Positions 33,343 to 42,615 of a DNA stretch of 64,000 nucleotides are shown here, piece by piece; the stretch's first letter is position 1; every line of letters starts with the position of its first letter. This stretch comes from ENR-C587 sp942493235 (lineage in GTDB: Bacteria; Bacteroidota; Ignavibacteria; Kapaibacteriales; UBA2268). The stretch covers positions 3,348,001 to 3,412,000 of the forward strand of contig OW818676.1 of the NCBI GenBank assembly GCA_942493235.1, read 5' to 3'. Made by a program: the position numbers and the translations under genes. Below the pieces are notes generated by a model. The model was not told the DNA's origin and ran no database searches. It was given only the letters and a program-made list of their open reading frames with translations.

Positions 33343-34689
33343 TTAGAATAAACCGATTTTTATAAATATACCGGCTGAAATTGCATTTTTGTCAACACTT
33401 CGTAATTCCGAACTGCTATTAAATTTTCTTTCCGATTGAAATACACTAGAAAATCTGTAGCTCACTTCACCGCCAATTCTGAAGAAATTATGCACTTCAA
33501 TTTCCATATTAATTCCAGGCTCTAATAGCCATAAAGTAGCCCAAGGAGTAGAAACATCGGTAGTTGCAGTACTGCCATTGTCTGATGGTATAACCATCTT
33601 ATAGCTACCCATACCGATATTAGACATAATACCTAATTTAATAAAATCATCAGGATTGATTTTATATTCTAATGCTAAAGCACCATACCAATAACTCAAA
33701 TTGCCTGTAATACTTTCATTTTTGTAGTCTGTAAAAGTAAATTTGTTTTTTGTTGAACTCGCATTTCCGTAACCGGTTATGCCGATACTAATTCTGTCGT
33801 TCATAGTCCATAATACTTTGCCCCCTACTAAAATTGCATCATTGCCTAACACTTTAGAATATTTGCACAGACCGGTAACGGTATAAGAATTTGTAGTTGC
33901 AAAATCATTCATCAAAGTTTTCAATTCGTCAGGGTCTGCTTCATATCTCGGGTACAATATTATCTTATTTGGTATCCTGCTCGAAAATAAATTTATGGTG
34001 TTAATATTTGAAATGCCTTTATACCGGCTTTCACCAATGCCATAATAACCAATGCTATTATTCTGTTTAATATCATCATCATAGCCAGCTTCCTCATTAG
34101 TGCTTTCATTAGGATTGTCATAATTATTTGAATTATTAATTAAATTATTGTCTGATTTATTATTTAATTTATTTTCTGATTTACTATTCAAATCATTATC
34201 AGCATTTATTGAATTAACATTTTTCACTTTATGTGAATTAAAATCGTCGTCATCTTTATAGGCTGAATTTAATGATTTCAAAGCGTTTGTTTTTGCTTTT
34301 GTTTCAGGATTATTATTTGCAAATAGAGCGTCATTAAATTCTACTTTTTCAATTGCATTATTTTTATTTTTTTCACTATTACTAACTGAATCGGATACCA
34401 TATTAGAGCTTACAGGATATTTATAATTATTATCAAAATCAGTATGTACATTTTTGTTATGGAAAAAAGAATAATATATTGTAAAAGATGTAATTGCCAA
34501 GCCTGTAGCAAGCCCTAAAAACTTCAAATTAAATAAAGATTTTAACCACCAGCTTGAAAGCAAGCCTAATGTACCGGCAGAGCTGTATTTTACCAAAAGT
34601 TTTTTGGTATCTTCTTTTGAATACTCGACTTTCTCTTTTTTAGCAAGAACGAAGTATTTATCTAATGATTTTTTATCTTTATTTTCCAT
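33343..34689 (-). CDS. Putative transmembrane anti-sigma domain fused to an outer-membrane beta-barrel
   Basis: 448 residues from ATG 34689, with AGAGG six bases upstream; the upstream TTG at 34704 is unlikely. Residues 1-50 are charged and lack a signal peptide (MENKDKKSLDKYFVLAKKEK). One transmembrane helix lies at about 52-73, then an Asn/Ser/Asp-rich, apparently disordered linker (about 75-220). A C-terminal domain (about 225-448) is homologous to the free beta-barrel protein encoded next and ends IKIGLF with a terminal Phe. The start overlaps the ECF sigma gene by 11 bases, the position where anti-sigma factors are usually encoded. That context, not a recognised anti-sigma motif, supports the proposed role. 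The protein may connect cytoplasm to outer membrane in one chain. Confidence 0.75.
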   Translation of the reverse strand: MENKDKKSLDKYFVLAKKEKVEYSKEDTKKLLVKYSSAGTLGLLSSWWLKSLFNLKFLGLATGLAITSFTIYYSFFHNKNVHTDFDNNYKYPVSSNMVSDSVSNSEKNKNNAIEKVEFNDALFANNNPETKAKTNALKSLNSAYKDDDDFNSHKVKNVNSINADNDLNSKSENKLNNKSDNNLINNSNNYDNPNESTNEEAGYDDDIKQNNSIGYYGIGESRYKGISNINTINLFSSRIPNKIILYPRYEADPDELKTLMNDFATTNSYTVTGLCKYSKVLGNDAILVGGKVLWTMNDRISIGITGYGNASSTKNKFTFTDYKNESITGNLSYWYGALALEYKINPDDFIKLGIMSNIGMGSYKMVIPSDNGSTATTDVSTPWATLWLLEPGINMEIEVHNFFRIGGEVSYRFSSVFQSERKFNSSSELRSVDKNAISAGIFIKIGLF

Positions 34690-35284
34690 TTTCAGCCTCT
34701 GCAACTTTCAATACCGATTTGTAATATTCCTGATAATCGACTTCTTCACTCTCCGGCAGCAATATATTTTGTTTTGTCTCTTTATTATTTACTAAAATAT
34801 CTTCTAATTCCTTTCTGCCTCTCTGAACTCTTGACTTAACTCCCGAAATCGACCCACCTTGAATTTCAGCTATTTCTTCCATTTTTAAGCCGATTATTTC
34901 GAAGAGAATCACAGCCTCTCTCTGCTTATCAGGAAGACATTTTAGTGCGTTATTGAGCATCTCAATGTCATATCTGTCTTCCGGATTTTCGCAAGGAGCA
35001 ACTAAATTCCCCAAAATATCCTCTTCGTCTTTATCGGAAGAGTAATTGAAAAATAGTCTTCGTCTCCAGAGCTGACGCTTGTAAATTCTACTTGCTATAG
35101 TGAAGAGGAAACTTAAAAATGCTTTGTGATTTTTAAGTGTCTCGAATCTCTCGTAAGCCGCAAGTGTGGTTTCTTGAACCAGGTCTTTGGCTTCCTCGGT
35201 ATTGCGAGTCATTGACTTGGCAAATCTGACCAAGCTCTCTCTACACTCTTCGTACAGCTCTAAAAATATTTCTTGCTTATCCAT
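34679..35284 (-). CDS. ECF-type RNA polymerase sigma factor
   Basis: About 201 residues from ATG 35284; alternative starts are ATG 35287 and GTG 35293, and GTGG lies just upstream. Region 2 (about 20-85) includes the core-binding and minus-10 recognition helices: AKDLVQETTLAAYERFETL and the AFLSFLFTIASRIYKRQLWRRR segment. Region 4 (about 120-175) has LPDKQREAVILFEIIGLKMEEIAEIQGGSISGVKSRVQRGRKEL. There is no region 1.1 or 3, as in sigma-70 family group 4. It is first in a three-gene operon with the membrane-barrel fusion and the free barrel. A 77-bp tandem repeat array lies directly upstream, where the promoter must be. Confidence 0.93.
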   Translation of the reverse strand: MDKQEIFLELYEECRESLVRFAKSMTRNTEEAKDLVQETTLAAYERFETLKNHKAFLSFLFTIASRIYKRQLWRRRLFFNYSSDKDEEDILGNLVAPCENPEDRYDIEMLNNALKCLPDKQREAVILFEIIGLKMEEIAEIQGGSISGVKSRVQRGRKELEDILVNNKETKQNILLPESEEVDYQEYYKSVLKVAEAENGK

Positions 35285-35317
35285 CATATCCACTTTTTTT
35301 ACTTTTATCGGAACTTG

Positions 35318-35640
35318 TTTCCAAATTCAATAGTATGTAACCTGAGATTGAATTCGGACGCATTGTGCTTCAATTTTTTTTTCGATCAACATTGTTTCCA
35401 AATTCAATAGTATGTAACCTGAAATTGAATTCGGACGCATTGTGCTTCAATTTTTTTTTCAATCAACATTGTTTCCAAATTCAATAGTATGTAACCTGAA
35501 ATTGAATTTGGACGCATTGTGCTTCATTTTTTTTTCGATCAATGTAATTTCCAAATTCAATAGTATGTAACCTGAGATTGAATTCGGACGCATTGTGCTA
35601 CAATTTTTTTTTCGATCAATGTAATTTCCAAATTCAATAT
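35318..35640. repeat. Tandem array of 77-bp palindromic repeats upstream of the sigma operon
   Basis: Four full units plus a partial fifth begin at 35321, 35398, 35475, 35551 and 35628, with periods of 77, 77, 76 and 77. Each unit carries an inverted repeat (CCAAATTCAAT ... ATTGAATTTGG, about 11-bp arms, 15-base loop), the constant GACGCATTGTGCT and a run of eight to ten Ts. Units differ at only a few positions, so the expansion is recent or homogenised. There are no variable spacers, so it is not CRISPR. The array ends about 30 bases from the sigma gene start. Confidence 0.9.
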
Positions 35641-35754
35641 ACTATAAATCAAAAAAAATGCAATTTAATAAAATATTTCAATAATTGTTCAACAAGTATA
35701 TTAGATAATGGAATTAAGCCGATTAATACCGGATTTTGGGATTTGAAAGAACTA

Positions 35755-35990
35755 AAGGCTATTGCAAAAGTCCAAAATATATATTTACTGTTAATTTTTC
35801 AAACTTCTAAGTGCTTATTAAGAGGTTGTTTAAAAAGTAATAGTATTTCCAAATCGTCATTCTGAGTGTAACGAAGAATCCAGAATTATCAACAAGTTAG
35901 CTTTATCTGGATTCTTCACTTCGTTCAGAATGACAACTTTTTAGTCAGCCTCTTGAACAAATGGAAATTGGAAATCATATAGTTTTGCAA
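35755..35990. mobile_element. MITE-like element, intact copy of the type split at 58914-59418
   Basis: About 236 bp with short terminal inverted repeats (ATTGCAAAAG at 35761-35770; GTTTTGCAA at 35982-35990). The interior has a large palindrome made of CATTCTGAGTGTAACGAAGA then ATCCAGAAT, and its inverted partner around 35908-35935. It is non-coding; the ORF running into it is spurious. The remaining intergenic sequence to 36128 shows nothing else. Confidence 0.6.
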
Positions 35991-36128
35991 CATACTTCTG
36001 GTGTTTGATGTTCAAATGAGCTTAGTCTCGGAGTAGTTCATCAATTACTTCTTCTCTCCCTCCAACGCATAACGTAGGAGGGAGTAGCGAAGTAATAACA
36101 ATTTATGTTAGTGGAATACTACATTTTA

Positions 36129-39100
36129 TTATTTTTTAATTACAAATTTAACTACAGAACCTCTTGATTTGGATTTTATTACCGCATAGTATGTGCCGCT
36201 TTGTAAATTCCCAATATCAAGAATAATGCTGTGTGTGCCACTTTCAATAATTTGATTGTCGTATATAGTCAATACTTTATTACTAAGGATGTCGCAAATA
36301 TAAAGCTCAATAGATTCGTTCTCAATAGTAGTAAATTTAATATTGCTATTATCGTTGACCGGATTAGGGTAAATCGACATTGAATAATAATTGTCTGAAT
36401 AGTCTATGCTGCTGATTGGGTCAATTCCCGATTGATATTCGAAAGCTCCGATATCTACTGTACCATACGATGAACCGCTTTTAGATTTCTTACGCGGATA
36501 TCCAATTCCTCGAATATCGTATTGCTCATCTATTAAGCTGTTATCACCGGCATCGACACATCGTGAAGTACCATTAAGAATATATTTATATCCGGACATT
36601 TGAACAAAAAGCGGGTCAGCATCTATGCATGAGTTAGTATTATAATCCCCTTTTACATTTTCAGTCAGGTCTTTAAAACATGAATTAGTGATTGTCATTT
36701 CCCCGTCAATATTATAAATATCTATTGGGACTTCGAGCTCATCTTTATTTATATTATTCCAAAATATTGAATTCCCGATAGTATTTACTCCTTGTCTGCT
36801 GAATAGCCCCCCACTAAATTTATCAGCGGTATTATCGGCAATTGTGCAATTAACTAATAAAATGTTTCCGTGATATTCGTTGAATAATGTGCCGGTCTCT
36901 GATTTATTATCCGATAGCAGAGAATTATAAATATTGCTTGTACCGCCAAAACTATAAACCGCCGAACCGTTCACCGAAAAACTCGAATCAATAATAGTAT
37001 TGTAAATATATATATTGCTACTGTTATTGGCAATTGTGCCACCAGAGTTAGTTGAAGTACATTGCCTGAATTTTGAATTCTTGATAATTATTTCAGAAGA
37101 ATTACTATTATAAATCGCACCACCTAATTTGGAATTCGAATTGTAAAAATAGCAATTATCCATAATCATATTTGATGAGTTGTTATAGATAGCCCCCCCA
37201 TGAAAGTCCGACGAATTATTTACAAATCTGCAATTATTAAATACCGGATAAGAATTATAATTACTAATTGAACCGCCCGAAGTTGTAGCACTATTACTGA
37301 AGTAGCAATTGTTAAATTCTGGGTTTGCTTCGATATTCGAAACTGCTCCGCCATTAACCGCATAATTTTCGACAAATTTACAATTCTTTATTAAAGGATA
37401 ATTAATATTATTGAGCATTGCCGCACCGGAAGGGTTAATAGGGTCGTCTATGCAATATCCGCCACTAATAGTAAATCCGTTTAGAACAGAAGTATAATCA
37501 AGACCTTTAGGATTCAAATGGTAAAACACATGATAGCAATTATCGAATTTATTAGCTACTTCGCCAATGTCTCCGCTTAAAACTGTCAAATAAGTTTGGG
37601 GTTCAGCTTGCGAGAGCATAGTTTCGGTTCCGTTGAAACCACCATAAATTTCAACTTTAGCTTTCATTGAAAATGCTCTATGTCTGTCGGTATTTCCTCC
37701 GAATTTCTTAGTCGGGAAGTATGTGCCTTGAGCAGTCCAAATTTCATTGCCACTTGCAGCATTATCAATTGCATCTTGCAAATTTACGAATGCGTTCTGC
37801 CAGCTTGAGCCGTCATTTTTGCCAGTTGCAGCCATATTTACATATAAAATATTTGAAGCTGTAATACTATCAAATTGAGCATTATACTCATAAGCTCCTA
37901 TGTCAATATCACAATCGTAAGTTATCCCTGCCCAAGAATAAAGATTCGAACGTTGAAAACCATCACCCCTAATATCTGTTTTTCCGTATATCTTTTCATC
38001 TGAGCCGGCATCAATGCATGGAGAAGATTTTGATAGTCTATAAGGTTCTTTTCCGTTTAGAGCAAATATTGGGTCACTTGTAATGCAAGAATCCAACTTA
38101 AAATCACCGTAAAATTGTGAGTTTTTATTGATATAACAGCAATTTTGGAGCAAAACCGAATCCGATGTATTGTAAATATCAATTCCGAAGAAGTCAGAAG
38201 CGTAGTTATTTACTATAATAGAATTATATATTTCCAAACTATTTTGAGTGTTATAAATGGCTCCACCGTGACCACTTGCGTTGTTTTCGGTGATAGTACA
38301 ATTGATTATATTAAAATTAGAGCAATCATTATAGATAGCTCCGCCGTTGACTTTTGCATGATTTTTGTCAAACAAACTATTAGCAATATAACCCCCACCT
38401 TTACTTAACCAAACGGCACCACCACTACCCTCGCAGTAATTATTCTCAAATTTTGTTCGTGATAAATATATATTCGAGTTATCACTGTAAACGGCAGCAC
38501 CTCCGAGAACATAGCTCTTAGTCAAATCGTATCCTTTTGAGAAGTTATCATTAATCTTGCAAAAGTCAATAAAAGCACTGCTTTTATTAGTAGAATTTAC
38601 TACTACACCGGCGTAGTCGCTCGTTAAGCCATTGAATCGGCAGTCTGAAATATTTATTGAACTTTTTTGAGAAATAATAATTCCTCTTACTTCCGAAAAT
38701 GTATCATCTTCGCGAATAAATTTGCAATTATCAAAATTGGCAAATGACGAGTCAGCTTCAAATGCCCAGCCGATGTTATTAACAAATTCGGTTGAGGCAA
38801 TATCCGATGAATCTTTTAAGTTGTAAACAATCGAACCGTTTACACTACTGTTATTCTCAAATATACAGTCTTTAATTGATAAGTCTTTTTTATAATTATA
38901 AATTGTCACACCTTTACTGGTATTGTCGCTACTTGATTTGATAGAAAACCCGCCACTGAAAATCAATCCTCTTAATTCGGATTTAATGTCATTTTCTGTT
39001 CCTATATTATAGAATATATGATTACAATTATCGGATATAGTACTACTGCTACCGATATTTCCACTCAATACTGTTCTATTTTCTCTCCAATTTGAATTAT

Positions 39101-42100
39101 CATTCGAGTGCTCATCACCGATAAAACCACCGATAATTGCAATACCGGAAGGTAGAGAAAATGCTCTATTACTCTCATTATTACCGGCTACTTTTTTTGT
39201 CGGGTAATATGTACCACGAGCTACCCAGATTTCTTTACATTCATAGCATGAGTCGATAGCCTGCTGGACATCACCGAGAGAATTTTCCCAACTTGTTCCG
39301 TCTGCATTTCCTTGAGCAGTCTGAGTTACGAAAATTATACTCTTTTGAAATTTGGGAGAGTTTATGTCAAATTCGTAAGCTCCCATATCGACTATTCCAT
39401 TTGCAGAGCCATCTTTATTTAGCTTGCGAAGATAACCTGTACCCCGTAGGTCGAATTCCGAATCTGTATAAATATTATTACCGGCATCTATAGCTGATGA
39501 TTGTGATGTAAGTATCAATGGGTAGTCTCCTTGCAAGACCCAAAACGGATTTGCATCAATGCAGTTTTCTTTAATACTGGTATTAGCTTTTACATTAGTT
39601 GTGTCATCACTGACTAAACAGTTATATAGTTTTAAATCTGTTGCTTGAATATCATTAGTCCCATTTGCTGTAGAGTTTTGAATAATAATCGAATTATAAG
39701 CTTTAATAGACTTAGCAATTATTGCGGCACCGTCATTAGTGCTAATATTTTTACCAATCGAGCAGTTTGTTAATTCACAATTTCCAAAAATAGCAGAGGC
39801 ATAATTTGCACTATTACCATAAAAGACACTATTGGAGATTTTTATTAGGCTGTCGTTAGTATTATTATTGAAAATTGCCCCACCGCTATATTCAGCTTTG
39901 TTGTTTATAAATCTGCAATTATTTATTTTTACTGTATTATCACTGCGATTTATGCTTATTGCCGCTCCGTTTTCGGATATATTATTTTCAAACAGGCAGT
40001 TGTTAATATTTACAGAAACGTTTAACCATATAATTGAAATTGTCGATTGGATCATATAGTCACTATATCCAAAGGTAAAATTACTAACAAACCTGCTGTT
40101 ACTAATGTTAGTTTCTTGACTACTAAATATGGTTATTAAGCCATATCGTTCGGAAAATATACCGTCAAAAGAACAGCTGTCAATTGTGATTGAGCTTCTA
40201 TCTGAATAAATTGCTTGTCCTAAAAACCGATTTTCTGAATTATCAAAGAAATCTATTGTTCTATAAAATTTGGAATTCTTAACAGTTAATTTCGTATCAT
40301 CAGTATATATAGCCATTTGCATAAAGTTGACAAATTCGCAATTTTCAATAAGTAATGCTCCCCCAATATTATTTATAGTGTTATAAGTCTGTTCAAATTT
40401 GCAATTACTAATTATTGAATTACAATTTGAATAATTAAGAAGGGACTCTTGATTATTTGTATATTTTAATATGCTTCTGATATGGCAGTTGACTAATTTC
40501 GGAGAATTCCAAATATTTACCATAATTCCTAATTTATTTTCCAAATAAAATCCGTCTAAAATAGCAGTACTGTCTAATCCAAGCCCTTCGGGATGATAGA
40601 ATAAAACAGGGCTGTCGTCAATAACAGAAGATGTATTACCGATATTTCCACTTATGATAGTCTTATTATAAAGATAATTTCTTTGTTCTCGCTCGGTTTC
40701 GTTACCGACAAATCCGCCATAGATAGCTACATCTCTTTTCATTTGGAAAGTAATTATTTGAGTATTGGCACTATCAATCGATTTCGTAGGGTAATAAGTG
40801 CCTTTTGCAACTCTAATTTCATCTCCTCTATTAGCACAGTCCAATGCACTTTGTAGATTATTAAAAGCTGTCTCCCAGCTTAGACCGTCAGCAGTTCCTT
40901 GAGCTGATTGGTTAACATATATTATTTTATTAATCTTTTGAAAAGGGTCAATAAGTGAGCTGTATTCGTAAGCTCCCATATCAATAATTGAATCATTTGA
41001 AATACCATTTGTATTGATTCTGACTTCGCCCCGTATATCGATTTCAGCCGTAGAATATGAATTATTACCGGAGTTTATGCAAGGTGAAATTCCGTATAAA
41101 GAGTAGGGATAAATTCCGGATTCAATAAAATTCGGGTCAGAAGCTACGCAATTTTGTTTTGATATTTGAGATGTACTGTCTATATCTTCATTATCAGAAC
41201 AGCTGTTGAATAAATTAACTACTGAAGAGTCCGCAGATAAAATGGAAATATCTCTAAATGAATTATATAATTCCGTATTATAATATTTATTTTTCCACAA
41301 GATTGAATTATAAATATTTGCAACAGAATGATTTAGGAGATTTATCCCTGACGAAATATTTTTGTTAGAATAATTATAATTTGAATTTCTATTAAAATTA
41401 TCAGTAAAAGTACAATTTCTGATATCAATATTTGAATAAACTGAAAGGATACTATTGCCATTTATGTTAGCAAACAGAGAGTTGGTAAAATTAACCTCCG
41501 AGCTGTCTGCTATAATCATTGCATTATTAGTGTTCCCCGTTAAATTAATATAGTTTGCAATCAATGTACTATGATTCAAATATACATTACTAGATATTAT
41601 CTGTGAATTATTTGATTTTATTGTTGAATAAAAAGTTCTGGAAGAGCAATTGTTAAATTTGCAATTACTGTATTCAATATTTGAATATTTGTTTAAAATA
41701 GAACCTAATTTGAAATTACAATTTTCAAAAAGTGTTTTATTATTTGAAAAACCGATATATATATTATAACCATTATTGTTGAAATTACAGTTTCTAATTG
41801 TCGGGCTTACCCCTGAGCAAAAAAGTAATCCGCCAATATTTATACTGTCAATTTCCAGACCATTATATTGTCCGTTCTTTATGGTGAATCCGTCTAAAAT
41901 TGCAGTACTGTCCAAATCAGTATTTAGCAGATTATAAATCACGTGATAACAATTGTCAACACTGCTTGCAGTATCACCGATATTTCCACTAAGAATTGTT
42001 TCATTAATGCTGATATTTCTTTGGGTTAGCTCGGTTTCTGTTCCGTTAAATCCGCCGTAAATAGCTACCCCCTTTACTAATTTAAAGGCAACATTTCTAT

Positions 42101-42344
42101 CAGTTGAGCCCCATATTTTTATTTCAGGTAGATATATACCGGCGGCTACCCAGATTTGGTCTCCGCTAACAGCAATATCTAATGCCGACTTATGGTTATC
42201 AATAACAGATTGCAGATTATTAAAAGCTGTCTCCCAGCTTGTACCAGTAGTGTTATCCCCACTTTTACTGACATAAATAGTACTACTAAACAGATTACTA
42301 CTGCAGAAAATGATAATAATAAAAGATACTATGAAATTCTTCAT
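36129..42344 (-). CDS. Giant T9SS surface protein with four parallel beta-helix modules
   Basis: 2071 residues from ATG 42344, which has AAGAGGG upstream and opens a signal peptide (MKNFIVSFIIIIFCSSNLFS); the longer frame to 42422 is unlikely. Four homologous ~500-residue modules start near residues 22, 473, 1002 and 1496. Each opens with a strand like IYVNQSAQGTADGLSWETAF, followed by GTYYPTK and a YGGFxGxE block, and closes with a (V/I)DMGAYEY-type motif. In between are many short N(C/S)xF rungs typical of right-handed beta-helix (choice-of-anchor Q) proteins. A T9SS type-A sorting domain begins near 1986 (YPNPVNDNS). It is predicted to be exported and surface-attached, as an adhesin or polysaccharide-binding protein. 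No catalytic residues identified. Confidence 0.85.
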   Translation of the reverse strand: MKNFIVSFIIIIFCSSNLFSSTIYVSKSGDNTTGTSWETAFNNLQSVIDNHKSALDIAVSGDQIWVAAGIYLPEIKIWGSTDRNVAFKLVKGVAIYGGFNGTETELTQRNISINETILSGNIGDTASSVDNCYHVIYNLLNTDLDSTAILDGFTIKNGQYNGLEIDSINIGGLLFCSGVSPTIRNCNFNNNGYNIYIGFSNNKTLFENCNFKLGSILNKYSNIEYSNCKFNNCSSRTFYSTIKSNNSQIISSNVYLNHSTLIANYINLTGNTNNAMIIADSSEVNFTNSLFANINGNSILSVYSNIDIRNCTFTDNFNRNSNYNYSNKNISSGINLLNHSVANIYNSILWKNKYYNTELYNSFRDISILSADSSVVNLFNSCSDNEDIDSTSQISKQNCVASDPNFIESGIYPYSLYGISPCINSGNNSYSTAEIDIRGEVRINTNGISNDSIIDMGAYEYSSLIDPFQKINKIIYVNQSAQGTADGLSWETAFNNLQSALDCANRGDEIRVAKGTYYPTKSIDSANTQIITFQMKRDVAIYGGFVGNETEREQRNYLYNKTIISGNIGNTSSVIDDSPVLFYHPEGLGLDSTAILDGFYLENKLGIMVNIWNSPKLVNCHIRSILKYTNNQESLLNYSNCNSIISNCKFEQTYNTINNIGGALLIENCEFVNFMQMAIYTDDTKLTVKNSKFYRTIDFFDNSENRFLGQAIYSDRSSITIDSCSFDGIFSERYGLITIFSSQETNISNSRFVSNFTFGYSDYMIQSTISIIWLNVSVNINNCLFENNISENGAAISINRSDNTVKINNCRFINNKAEYSGGAIFNNNTNDSLIKISNSVFYGNSANYASAIFGNCELTNCSIGKNISTNDGAAIIAKSIKAYNSIIIQNSTANGTNDIQATDLKLYNCLVSDDTTNVKANTSIKENCIDANPFWVLQGDYPLILTSQSSAIDAGNNIYTDSEFDLRGTGYLRKLNKDGSANGIVDMGAYEFDINSPKFQKSIIFVTQTAQGNADGTSWENSLGDVQQAIDSCYECKEIWVARGTYYPTKKVAGNNESNRAFSLPSGIAIIGGFIGDEHSNDNSNWRENRTVLSGNIGSSSTISDNCNHIFYNIGTENDIKSELRGLIFSGGFSIKSSSDNTSKGVTIYNYKKDLSIKDCIFENNSSVNGSIVYNLKDSSDIASTEFVNNIGWAFEADSSFANFDNCKFIREDDTFSEVRGIIISQKSSINISDCRFNGLTSDYAGVVVNSTNKSSAFIDFCKINDNFSKGYDLTKSYVLGGAAVYSDNSNIYLSRTKFENNYCEGSGGAVWLSKGGGYIANSLFDKNHAKVNGGAIYNDCSNFNIINCTITENNASGHGGAIYNTQNSLEIYNSIIVNNYASDFFGIDIYNTSDSVLLQNCCYINKNSQFYGDFKLDSCITSDPIFALNGKEPYRLSKSSPCIDAGSDEKIYGKTDIRGDGFQRSNLYSWAGITYDCDIDIGAYEYNAQFDSITASNILYVNMAATGKNDGSSWQNAFVNLQDAIDNAASGNEIWTAQGTYFPTKKFGGNTDRHRAFSMKAKVEIYGGFNGTETMLSQAEPQTYLTVLSGDIGEVANKFDNCYHVFYHLNPKGLDYTSVLNGFTISGGYCIDDPINPSGAAMLNNINYPLIKNCKFVENYAVNGGAVSNIEANPEFNNCYFSNSATTSGGSISNYNSYPVFNNCRFVNNSSDFHGGAIYNNSSNMIMDNCYFYNSNSKLGGAIYNSNSSEIIIKNSKFRQCTSTNSGGTIANNSSNIYIYNTIIDSSFSVNGSAVYSFGGTSNIYNSLLSDNKSETGTLFNEYHGNILLVNCTIADNTADKFSGGLFSRQGVNTIGNSIFWNNINKDELEVPIDIYNIDGEMTITNSCFKDLTENVKGDYNTNSCIDADPLFVQMSGYKYILNGTSRCVDAGDNSLIDEQYDIRGIGYPRKKSKSGSSYGTVDIGAFEYQSGIDPISSIDYSDNYYSMSIYPNPVNDNSNIKFTTIENESIELYICDILSNKVLTIYDNQIIESGTHSIILDIGNLQSGTYYAVIKSKSRGSVVKFVIKK

Positions 42345-42483
42345 AAATCCCTCTTTTGATATGATATTTAGTTTTTTGCATTCAATTATATACAATATAA
42401 TAAAACATTGAGCTAATTGCAACAGAATAATTAGCCAAATGTTATAATAATGCTATATTATTGAGAATATAATTCATAAATAT

Positions 42484-42511
42484 TAAAAACTGTGTAAGAA
42501 ATTACACAGTT
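42484..42511 (-). terminator. Intrinsic terminator of the CHASE2-MscS operon
   Basis: A 10-bp perfect stem (AACTGTGTAA at 42488-42497, TTACACAGTT at 42502-42511) with a four-base loop. On the minus strand TTTTTA follows. It lies about 105 bases past the MscS stop. Confidence 0.75.
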
Positions 42512-42615
42512 GAGTTATTTTTCTCTTTTTAGGCTAAGTAAAAACCAAATAATAAATATTTCTAAACCTTAGCCACCCTGACTACGCAACATATAATAGC
42601 TAAGAGTTGAAAATA

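Noticed and set aside
35318..35640. CRISPR array
   Set aside because: The repeats are contiguous 77-bp units with no unique spacers, and no cas genes are present.
35578..35865. 95-codon plus-strand ORF
   Set aside because: It spans the end of the 77-bp array and the start of a MITE-like element; its translation is explained by the repeats.
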